Of a stretch of 6,956 bases of DNA, positions 1 through 5,824 are shown piece by piece. Under the pieces are notes generated by a model. That model was not told the DNA's origin and made no database searches. It saw only the letters and a program-made list of their open reading frames with translations. How positions within the stretch are numbered: the stretch's first letter is position 1; each line of letters opens with the position of its first letter. The stretch spans positions 1 to 6,956 of the forward strand of contig CAZWUL010000054.1 in NCBI GenBank assembly GCA_964636625.1, written 5' to 3'. The position numbers were made by a program, and so were the translations under genes. The DNA comes from CAZWUL01 sp964636625. Its GTDB lineage: Bacteria > Atribacterota > Phoenicimicrobiia > Phoenicimicrobiales > Stramentimicrobiaceae.

Positions 1-91
1 GGGACTTGGATTATTTACTTAAGGTCCTTAATACTTGAAATGCGATTGCCCTGTATAGGTTTTACCATTCTTTATGTATAATTGTAAGAGA

Positions 92-100
92 TGATATAAT
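92..100 (+). promoter_or_regulatory. Candidate extended -10 promoter element for the membrane-protein gene
   Basis: The sequence TGATATAAT contains a perfect TATAAT hexamer (95-100) preceded by a TG one base upstream, which is the extended -10 arrangement used by sigma-A type RNA polymerase. It lies 32 bases before the start codon at 133, leaving room for a short leader with the RBS. The -35 region is poor: only weak TTTATG-like matches occur about 17 bases upstream, which is tolerated with an extended -10. A second TATAAT at 77-82 (preceded directly by TG) could serve instead. Both are predictions in AT-rich DNA, where such hexamers arise easily. Confidence 0.4.
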
Positions 101-119
101 AAATCAATCACATTCGTCT

Positions 120-127
120 GGAGGGAG
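120..127 (+). promoter_or_regulatory. Strong Shine-Dalgarno site for the gene at 133
   Basis: GGAGGGAG sits with its GGAGG core ending 8 bases before the ATG at 133, which is ideal spacing for a Gram-positive start. It fixes that start and is by far the best ribosome binding site in the window. The starts of the downstream operon genes have only weak sites or rely on overlap with the preceding gene. Confidence 0.8.
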
Positions 128-132
128 ATATT

Positions 133-1260
133 ATGATTGTTGAAAGTGATCTTTCAAAACTAACAAGATGGATTGTACCAGGATGGGTAGCATTATTATC
201 GTTTTTATTTTTTATAAGCGTTGATATGATACATGGAGATATTTTAAAACCGGATATTTATGAAAGTTTATTAAATTCGCTCGGCAATGCAATAGGAGAA
301 AACTCGATAATGAATTCACTTCTGATTGCTGCTTCTGGCATACCTATTGGATTCATTGTTTATCAGATATATTTTTATATTAGATGGAATGCACCTCTAT
401 CATGCCATGGATTAATTCCAGGTTTTTCTTCAGGGAGGATGGATGAAAACGATGAAATCCTGTCAAACTGCAGTGAGGCTCAAAATAAATATTTAGATAA
501 TATGCGAGAAAAATTTGGGTATACTGATGATGACAAATATAAATCCGATCATAAATATCATTGGAGATTCATTGAACTCCTTTTTACAGATTCCTGCAAG
601 ACACAAGATAACGATAGATCAACTGTAAGCTTTTATGCTCGCTATCGGTACTTACATGAAATTACCCATACACTAGGAGCAAGCACTGTAGCAATCGTGT
701 TAGGATTCCTTTGTTACATGGTCTTAAAAATTATTAAAACAGACGTTTCTTTTCCGCCTCTTATAATTTTTATAGTATTTGTTATAATATGCTTTTTTTA
801 TGTGTGTTTAGTTTTAGAGATAAGTTCAGAAAAAAAGTCTCATCAAGAAAAGTATACCCATCAAGGTTTAAAGTTTATAACTGCTCTTATCATAGTAAAC
901 TCCCTGTTCAATCCACTACTTGATATTATTACTCAGGGGGCGAAAATTATGATATTGATATTGTTTCTTTTTGTGTGGATTATTTCTACAATTCTCAGAG
1001 AAAAGTTAAGTGATAAAAAAGTAAATATTAAATCTTTAATCGGATATTTATTCATTATTATATCATTGACGGTTCTTCAACTATTCAAAAGGAGATTAAT
1101 CTTTATTAATAATATAGATTGGGCATTCTTATCTAATCTATTGTTACTATTACTTGGTAGTTTAATATTAGTAAAAAATCGAAATAATGCTTATAATGAT
1201 TTGAAGGCCTTGGAATCGTTCGTAATATTTCAATCGATAAAACGGAAAGACAGTAAGTAA
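133..1260 (+). CDS. Multi-pass membrane protein of unknown function (375 aa)
   Basis: I do not recognise this protein. The start is set by a strong GGAGG site. Hydrophobic stretches suggest about seven or eight membrane segments: near residues 13-31 and 59-83, then, after a soluble polar loop of about 95 residues (about 86-180), near 183-200, 207-229, 247-265, 271-287, 302-317 and 330-347. The central loop is charged and carries a conspicuous R/Y/H-rich patch just before the third segment (YARYRYLHEITH, about 168-179), which could be a conserved functional site but is unassigned. The C-terminus is basic and presumably cytoplasmic. There is no cleavable signal peptide, since the first hydrophobic stretch looks like a true membrane anchor. 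It is transcribed in the same direction as the nucleotide-enzyme operon but separated from it by 131 bases, so it may be an independent unit or a membrane partner or effector of that system. Membrane localisation is secure; any role is not. Confidence 0.85.
   Translation: MIVESDLSKLTRWIVPGWVALLSFLFFISVDMIHGDILKPDIYESLLNSLGNAIGENSIMNSLLIAASGIPIGFIVYQIYFYIRWNAPLSCHGLIPGFSSGRMDENDEILSNCSEAQNKYLDNMREKFGYTDDDKYKSDHKYHWRFIELLFTDSCKTQDNDRSTVSFYARYRYLHEITHTLGASTVAIVLGFLCYMVLKIIKTDVSFPPLIIFIVFVIICFFYVCLVLEISSEKKSHQEKYTHQGLKFITALIIVNSLFNPLLDIITQGAKIMILILFLFVWIISTILREKLSDKKVNIKSLIGYLFIIISLTVLQLFKRRLIFINNIDWAFLSNLLLLLLGSLILVKNRNNAYNDLKALESFVIFQSIKRKDSK
140..157. repeat. Short inverted repeat over the first codons of the membrane-protein gene
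   Basis: TTGAAAG (140-146) and CTTTCAA (151-157) are perfect 7-base inverted arms around a 4-base centre TGAT. The structure lies at codons 3-9, just downstream of the start codon. As RNA it could form a small hairpin near the ribosome; as DNA it is a dyad that a regulator could bind. The arms are short, so it may be coincidental. Confidence 0.3.
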
Positions 1261-1304
1261 CAGTTATAAAATATAAAATTATTTCGAATCTTATGAAACT
1301 AAGT

Positions 1305-1332
1305 TTGAAACCACACATCTAAAAACTTTATT
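1305..1332 (+). promoter_or_regulatory. Weak candidate promoter upstream of the four-gene operon
   Basis: The 131-base gap between the membrane-protein gene and the operon (1261-1391) is almost all A/T and has no stem followed by T's that would serve as a terminator. Within it TTGAAA (1305-1310) resembles a -35 box, and TTTATT (1327-1332) lies 16 bases downstream as a 4/6 match to a -10 box. This is the best pair I can find for an operon promoter. The -10 is poor, and read-through from the gene at 133 is equally possible. Confidence 0.2.
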
Positions 1333-1391
1333 TATGTTACTATTAGTCCTATACTTATTGAATTAATATATGGAATACGGTTGAAGTAAAT

Positions 1392-2915
1392 ATGAAAAAA
1401 AAATGGCGAAATCATATTGAAAAGTATTTACAACAAGATGATTTAGTTAATGATATAACCCATGGGCGGGTTCATGCTTTAGAAGTAGAAAAAACAGCAA
1501 TGGAGATTGTTAAACAATGTGAAATTAAACTATCTGAAGCAGATGAAATGATTTTACGGGCGGCTTGCTTATTGCATGACATTGGTTATACAAATTATAA
1601 CAATAATTGGTCCAAAGGAAAGTACGAACATATTTTTGAGAGTATTATATTAACTAAAGGGATACTATCTAAAATAGAACCCTTTTCAAATGATGACGCA
1701 TTGATAGAATCGGTTTGCTATCTCATTTTAAAACATGATGACACAAATTACAGTTTCCCGATTTGTTCAATGGATTCATGCGAAATAACAAATCCAATTA
1801 ATTTTGAATCCAATGTAAATATTGAACTTATTGATTCCAAAAGAGATGTATTAGATCAACTTGTAAAGTTTATTCGTGAAGCTGATGCTCTTCAAGGGAT
1901 TGGATTAGAAGGAGCTAAAAGAACATTTAACTACTCTATCAGCCGTGGTTTGCCAATTGTTAGTCCGGGTAATGCAATTAATTCTTATGCTTGGGAAGAA
2001 TCTGCAATAACAAATGTTAGATTAGCAGAGAGAAGAGGAATACTAGACGCATATTCTAAGTATGGAAGAAGTATTGCATTAAAAGGATATGCTGAAGTAG
2101 AGGGATTTATTAAGAATATTTGCAGAAGGAATAGCATAAAATTCGAGGAAGATGGGATAGACAGCCATATAAATATTAATGAAATTGGTGGTGATCACAA
2201 ATCTCAAAGAGTAGAACTTACAGGCTACAAAAATTGGTATCAAGTAATAAATCAACTTAGGAATGTCACGTTGCGATGCTCTGATCAGTTATTCCCTTAT
2301 GCTGGAGCAGAGATTACTAGTGAATTGATTGGATTTGAAGACATTAGTCCATTAGCATACTATGTATTAGAAGAACAAATTAAAAGACAAGAAGAACTGT
2401 ATGTGAATTTATTAAAAACGTATGGGATTGATATCTTTAATTTATCAGGGATAATTGAGTTTAAAATAAATTCATGTCCTTTTATTATTGCCCCTCCGAT
2501 AATAGAGTACTATTATGAAAGTGAAGGAGAAAATAAGGGGCCAACTTATGCGCTTGTTGACGGTTTACACAGATGTTTTACAGCTCAAAAAATAGGTTTG
2601 AAAAAAATTAGAGTTATTATGATAAAAAATGTGGGGGAACAATTTCCTTTGGTACCCCTACCTTTAACTTGGGACGATGTCAGTGCTGAAAAAATAGTTC
2701 CCTCTTCAAAAAGAATTTATCGGTTTAAGAGCAGGGAAGATATTTTTGAGTTGTTTAAACAATTTCCTACTACATATAATGAAGTAAATACACCCATTAA
2801 ATCAGATAAAGACCAGGATGTAATTTATTATACTTATAGAGATTTAAGTATGATTGGATCTGATGGGATACGTGCAGCAAAAAAAATAAACGAAAATGAT
2901 GAATGGAAATTATGA
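1392..2915 (+). CDS. HD-domain phosphohydrolase fused to a C-terminal ParB/sulfiredoxin-like domain (507 aa)
   Basis: The N-terminal part (about residues 18-210) is an HD-superfamily metal-dependent phosphohydrolase. Visible motif residues are H24 and H28 (HGRVH), the H62-D63 doublet (LLHDIGY), H80, H115-D116 (LKHDD) and D165 (READAL), so the metal-binding set looks complete. HD enzymes cleave phosphomonoesters, dNTPs or cyclic nucleotides; the substrate cannot be read from the sequence. The middle (about 210-330) is not recognised. The C-terminal part (about 340-430) resembles the ParB N-terminal/sulfiredoxin fold, with the diagnostic VDGLHR box (D390, G391, H393, R394) followed by TAQKIGLKKIRVIMI. 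Known members of that fold bind or hydrolyse nucleotides (ParB is a CTPase, SerK a kinase) or bind DNA. The start at ATG 1392 has only a weak upstream GGTTGAAG, but it places the HD motifs at the usual distance. It is the first gene of the apparent operon and overlaps the next by an ATGA. It is probably cytoplasmic. The domain calls are fairly confident; the biochemical role is inferred only. Confidence 0.85.
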   Translation: MKKKWRNHIEKYLQQDDLVNDITHGRVHALEVEKTAMEIVKQCEIKLSEADEMILRAACLLHDIGYTNYNNNWSKGKYEHIFESIILTKGILSKIEPFSNDDALIESVCYLILKHDDTNYSFPICSMDSCEITNPINFESNVNIELIDSKRDVLDQLVKFIREADALQGIGLEGAKRTFNYSISRGLPIVSPGNAINSYAWEESAITNVRLAERRGILDAYSKYGRSIALKGYAEVEGFIKNICRRNSIKFEEDGIDSHININEIGGDHKSQRVELTGYKNWYQVINQLRNVTLRCSDQLFPYAGAEITSELIGFEDISPLAYYVLEEQIKRQEELYVNLLKTYGIDIFNLSGIIEFKINSCPFIIAPPIIEYYYESEGENKGPTYALVDGLHRCFTAQKIGLKKIRVIMIKNVGEQFPLVPLPLTWDDVSAEKIVPSSKRIYRFKSREDIFELFKQFPTTYNEVNTPIKSDKDQDVIYYTYRDLSMIGSDGIRAAKKINENDEWKL

Positions 2916-4138
2916 AAGAACAGAAAAAAAATTTTGAAGATCAAAAAGAAAAATTTTGGAACATACTGGTCAAAGATGGCGTTAGTCAAAGTCCAAGCCA
3001 TGATAAAAACCATATCGATTTAGTTTTTAAATATTCTTGGTTTTTACATACGCTATATGGCGGTGACATGAATATTATCACCCCTGCTGTTGTTTTCCAT
3101 GATTTGGGACGAGTTAATTCAAAAATTCATGGAAAAGACAGTATAAATTTGTCCATTAAGTTAGCGGAAAAATACCTAAAAAGTTATAGAGGAACAGATA
3201 AAGAGAAAATTATCAAAGTAATTTCTGAACATGATCACCCAGAAGTAACACCATCAACTATTGAAAGTAAAATTTTAAAAGAGGCTGATTTCTTAGCTGG
3301 TTTTGGAGCATGGGGAATACTTCGAACCTCGATGTGGACTGCAGAAGGTGGGCAGGGCATTGATCAAGTTTTTAATCGATTGTTCAACAAAATGCCAAAA
3401 AGATTACAAAGTCTCGAATTTCCTGAATCAAAAGTGTTTGGGAAAAAGAAAACTATATTTACAAAACTTTTTAAATCTGAATTGGAAAATTGTGAGTTGA
3501 ACAAATGTTATAACGGCAAATATATAATTTTCGAAGGAATAAGTGGAAGTGGAAAAAATAAACAAGCTGAGTTATTAGAAAACAGATTGAAAAATTTGGA
3601 TTATGATGTGATTACAGTTAATGAACCAGGTGAACATTATCAGGAATTTAAAAATCTCGTTGATGAAAAACGGATAAAACCTAAAGATTATGAATCTTTA
3701 CGATTCTATTTATTATTAGCTGACAGAAAGAAATTAATTGAGGAAACTGTAATACCCGCATTACAGAAAGGGAAAATTGTTCTTTCAGTTAGAAGCTTCA
3801 TCAGTTTTTTGGTTTATCAATGTGGAGATTTATTAGATACATATTCTGAACACAATTTTTTTGAATGGGCTTATCATCATAATTATGTTCCTTTTCCCGA
3901 TATTGTAATTCTTTACGATTTACCACCAGAATTGGCAGATAGCCGAATAGAAAAAAGAGGATTAAAAAGAGGTTTCACAGAAAATATCAATAATCTGATT
4001 CAACATAGAGAAAAATATAAAGAAATTGTTGAAACAGAACTGTTTTCAATAGAATATCAAATTATTGACAGCTCAACAACAATTGAGGAAGTCAACGATG
4101 CAACGTTAGATTTTGTTTTAAAATACTTAGAAGGTTGA
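2912..4138 (+). CDS. HD-domain protein fused to a divergent thymidylate-kinase-like domain (408 aa)
   Basis: The start chosen is the ATG at 2912, whose ATGA overlaps the previous stop and implies translational coupling. An in-frame ATG at 2903 would add three residues; neither has a good RBS. Numbering is from 2912. The N-terminal HD domain (about 20-150) shows H30, H34, the H63-D64 doublet (VVFHDLGR), H73, H107-D108 (SEHDH) and D126 (KEADF), all the expected metal ligands. From about residue 203 a P-loop kinase of the dTMP-kinase family follows. It shows YIIFEG then GISGSGKN (209-216), NEPGE (237-241), LLLADR (267-272) with ETVIPALQKGKIVLS, LVYQ (300-303), and a lid region RIEKRG. dTMP kinase transfers phosphate from ATP to dTMP. 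Two key positions differ from the norm: the Walker A Ser/Thr is Asn216, and the usual SDRY is SVRS (292-295), so the Asp is gone. The substrate may therefore be another nucleotide. It is preceded by the HD-ParB gene and followed 7 bases later by the NUDIX fusion, consistent with one nucleotide pathway. Confidence 0.85.
   Translation: MKEQKKNFEDQKEKFWNILVKDGVSQSPSHDKNHIDLVFKYSWFLHTLYGGDMNIITPAVVFHDLGRVNSKIHGKDSINLSIKLAEKYLKSYRGTDKEKIIKVISEHDHPEVTPSTIESKILKEADFLAGFGAWGILRTSMWTAEGGQGIDQVFNRLFNKMPKRLQSLEFPESKVFGKKKTIFTKLFKSELENCELNKCYNGKYIIFEGISGSGKNKQAELLENRLKNLDYDVITVNEPGEHYQEFKNLVDEKRIKPKDYESLRFYLLLADRKKLIEETVIPALQKGKIVLSVRSFISFLVYQCGDLLDTYSEHNFFEWAYHHNYVPFPDIVILYDLPPELADSRIEKRGLKRGFTENINNLIQHREKYKEIVETELFSIEYQIIDSSTTIEEVNDATLDFVLKYLEG
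4129..4134 (+). promoter_or_regulatory. Likely ribosome binding site for the transposase-like/NUDIX gene
   Basis: AGAAGG lies inside the last codons of the HD-kinase gene, immediately before its TGA stop, and 11 bases ahead of the ATG at 4146. The spacing is slightly long, but it is the best site available. Its position suggests that translation of the NUDIX fusion is coupled to that of the kinase. Confidence 0.4.
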
Positions 4139-4145
4139 CTTTGGA

Positions 4146-5462
4146 ATGGCGAAGAATAGTCTAGATTTCTTTAATCAACCATTAAACGAAAAGGAGATAT
4201 TTAGAGTTTTTGATCTCTTTCCTTGGGAGATTTTCTATAGGGATTTTAGTCTGTTGGAATATAATAGTTTTCCAACTATTAGTTTTGTTAAAGCATCTCT
4301 ACTACCTTTTTTTTTAAATATAAGTTCTGAAAGAGCTTTAGCTCGAGAGCTGGAAGAGAATGAATATCTTCAAATTCTTTGTGGGTTCAATCCAAAAGTG
4401 GGAATCCCAACAAGGTCAACCATTGCCCATTTCCGAGAAAAATTTTCAAAGGAATTGAAACCAATAATTATTAAATTATTGGTTTCAATGGTCTATCAAA
4501 ATAGTTTGTTAAGTGAAAAAGTAATTTTGCCTTGTGCAGATTTTATTGATCAGTCAGAAATTCCCGATTTCTCGTCAAGAACAGAAGAATTTGATTTAGG
4601 AACAAACAAATTTACTGTAATTTTCTCAGAAAATGAAATTGATGAAGGAAAAGTTTTCGATGCTCAACAAAAAATTAGATTGAAACAAGCAAAAAATTGG
4701 AACGACTGGCGTGCGATTTCAAAAAGTACGCAATCGCGCGAATGGCTGAAGGAATGGCTGAATTTACCAATATTTGTTCGAGTTAAGAATAATGAAATAA
4801 ATCAGGAGATGATTGAGGTTAAAGAAAATTGTGATCTTGGATTGAGTATGATAAATTATTATATTACAGTCCCTAGATGGATTGGAAAACCTAGCACTAG
4901 TGATCCAATTTATTCTTTAAATACACAAAAAAAACAATCTTATATTGCCTGCAATGTAATAGTTACTAAAAATGAGAATGGAATCAAAAAAATACTCTTA
5001 TCGCAAAGAAAGGGAAATTTTGGGAAAAACGAATATGCTTTACCATTAGGGAAAATGAAACCTTCAGATAAAACTATAGAGGAATGTGCTAAACGTGAAC
5101 TCAATGAAGAAACAGCATTGGTATTAGGAAATTCTCGAGTAGTCTCCATTAATGTAACTTTTTATTCTGATAAACCATGGGTATTAACAATAGGTGTGCT
5201 TGCAGAGGATTATTCTGGAGAAGTAAAATGGAAAGAGAAAATGCAGCATCGTCAATGGGAATGGTTTCCTATCGATAGATTGCCAGAGCCATTATTTCTC
5301 CCAAGTAAATTAGCAATTAATGGATACATAAATAATTGTTATGGAGAAATCCATTGGAATGATTTTGAAATTCATTTTTCTGAAGAGACAAATGAAATCG
5401 TTGATAAACAATTTTCACTAGATTTGGGTTTCAGCAATGTTTCAAATATTGCGAACAATTAA
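4146..5462 (+). CDS. Transposase-derived N-terminal domain fused to a C-terminal NUDIX hydrolase (438 aa)
   Basis: Residues about 10-120 resemble the N-terminal domain of IS5/IS1182-family transposases (DUF772 type): an aromatic/acidic helix, PTISFVKASLLPFFLNI, SERALARELEEN, LCGFNP, then IPTRSTIAHFREKF, matching the usual 'P-x-S-T-hydrophobic-x-x-FR' signature. After CADFIDQSEIP (130-140), which sits where the first catalytic Asp would be, no DDE catalytic core follows. Residues about 145-260 are unrecognised. Residues about 264-397 form a NUDIX domain: the catalytic core RELNEET (317-323) keeps the metal-binding glutamates, LPLGKMKP (299-306) is the front of the box, and QWEWFPIDRLPEPLF near the end is typical of the nucleotide-cleaning (NUDT15/MTH2-like) branch. 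NUDIX enzymes cleave nucleoside diphosphates linked to X. The front of the box has one extra residue, and Lys309 replaces the usual Glu. The N-terminal part presumably binds DNA, a partner or itself; transposition is unlikely without the DDE core. It follows the kinase gene by 7 bases and overlaps the next gene by 26. Confidence 0.85.
   Translation: MAKNSLDFFNQPLNEKEIFRVFDLFPWEIFYRDFSLLEYNSFPTISFVKASLLPFFLNISSERALARELEENEYLQILCGFNPKVGIPTRSTIAHFREKFSKELKPIIIKLLVSMVYQNSLLSEKVILPCADFIDQSEIPDFSSRTEEFDLGTNKFTVIFSENEIDEGKVFDAQQKIRLKQAKNWNDWRAISKSTQSREWLKEWLNLPIFVRVKNNEINQEMIEVKENCDLGLSMINYYITVPRWIGKPSTSDPIYSLNTQKKQSYIACNVIVTKNENGIKKILLSQRKGNFGKNEYALPLGKMKPSDKTIEECAKRELNEETALVLGNSRVVSINVTFYSDKPWVLTIGVLAEDYSGEVKWKEKMQHRQWEWFPIDRLPEPLFLPSKLAINGYINNCYGEIHWNDFEIHFSEETNEIVDKQFSLDLGFSNVSNIANN
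4454..4489. repeat. Near-perfect 36-base palindrome inside the transposase-like/NUDIX gene
   Basis: ATTGAAACCAATAATT (4454-4469) and its exact reverse complement AATTATTGGTTTCAAT (4474-4489) flank a 4-base centre ATTA (4470-4473). The arms match at all 16 positions. The palindrome covers codons 103-115, at the end of the transposase-like domain. It is not followed by a T tract, so it is not an obvious terminator. It could be a protein-binding dyad, an RNA hairpin in the mRNA, or a remnant of an insertion. The sequence is certain; its role is not known. Confidence 0.85.
4740..4762 (+). repeat. Short tandem duplication within the NUDIX-fusion gene
   Basis: GAATGGCTGAA occurs twice in tandem, at 4740-4750 and 4752-4762, with a period of 12 bases. 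It keeps the reading frame and encodes EWLK then EWLN in the linker between the transposase-like and NUDIX domains. It is probably a recent in-frame duplication inside a helix. It is minor, but it marks a region that may vary in length between relatives. Confidence 0.5.
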
Positions 5463-5799
5463 AGATAGACCAGTTAATATTATTATTTCACAAATAGACG
5501 AGATGATAAAAACTCAGCCTGTCTTTTATTTGATTTTAAAGGATCTTCTACACCGTGATTTCCTCAATAGTCCCTTTATAAAAGAAATAAATGAAGAAGA
5601 CAAGGAAGAAATTAACAAAATTATAATTTTGACTTATATTTTTTCGGATATGGCTACAATTCCAACTGACTACTTGAGAAGAAAGTATCAGGAAAAATTT
5701 TTATTGTTGTGCAAGCATTATCACGTGAACACAAGCGATTGTGAATTTGTTTATATGTATCTTAGCGAAATTGAAGCAGAGATAAATAAATCAAATTAA
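5437..5799 (+). CDS. Small, probably all-helical protein of unknown function (120 aa)
   Basis: I do not recognise this protein. It begins at ATG 5437 inside the end of the NUDIX-fusion gene (26-base overlap in another frame), so it is almost certainly translated together with it. No good Shine-Dalgarno site precedes it, and a TTG at 5449 is an alternative start. The sequence looks helical throughout: QIDEMIKTQ, an acidic/basic stretch INEEDKEEINKI (about 51-62), then a hydrophobic helix ILTYIFSDMA, a basic YLRRKYQEKF segment (about 81-90), and a final acidic helix YLSEIEAEINKSN. There is no membrane segment long enough to be convincing and no signal peptide. As the last gene of the operon it could be a regulator, adaptor or small subunit of the NUDIX fusion. 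That is inferred from position only. Confidence 0.7.
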   Translation: MFQILRTIKDRPVNIIISQIDEMIKTQPVFYLILKDLLHRDFLNSPFIKEINEEDKEEINKIIILTYIFSDMATIPTDYLRRKYQEKFLLLCKHYHVNTSDCEFVYMYLSEIEAEINKSN

Positions 5800-5824
5800 T
5801 TCCATTTATAAGATCTATAATTAA

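Noticed and set aside
19..31. Odd-centred palindrome TTAAGG-T-CCTTAA near the left edge as an operator or element end
   Set aside because: It has six-base arms only, lies well upstream of the predicted promoter, and has no second copy in the window.
1133..1318. Minus-strand open frame of 61 codons overlapping the end of the membrane-protein gene
   Set aside because: It is a shadow of the membrane-protein gene, lacks a ribosome binding site, and its hydrophobic character mirrors the opposite-strand codons.
3303..3500. Plus-strand frame of 65 codons inside the HD-kinase gene
   Set aside because: It is a frame-shifted shadow of the HD/linker coding sequence, with no ribosome binding site and no recognisable domain.
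4940..5149. Minus-strand open frame of 69 codons inside the NUDIX domain
   Set aside because: It lies entirely within a well-supported NUDIX coding region on the other strand, with no independent start signal or recognisable product.
4146..5462. Reading the NUDIX-fusion gene as an active insertion-sequence transposase
   Set aside because: Only the N-terminal transposase-like domain is present. There is no DDE core, no terminal inverted repeats around the gene, and the gene is packed into an operon with 7-base and overlapping junctions.
5806..5820. TTATA-AGATC-TATAA dyad in the convergent gap as a bidirectional terminator
   Set aside because: The five-base all-A/T stem is too weak and no clear T tract follows it on either strand. 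It also spans a GATC, but GATC sites are scattered through the window at an unremarkable density.
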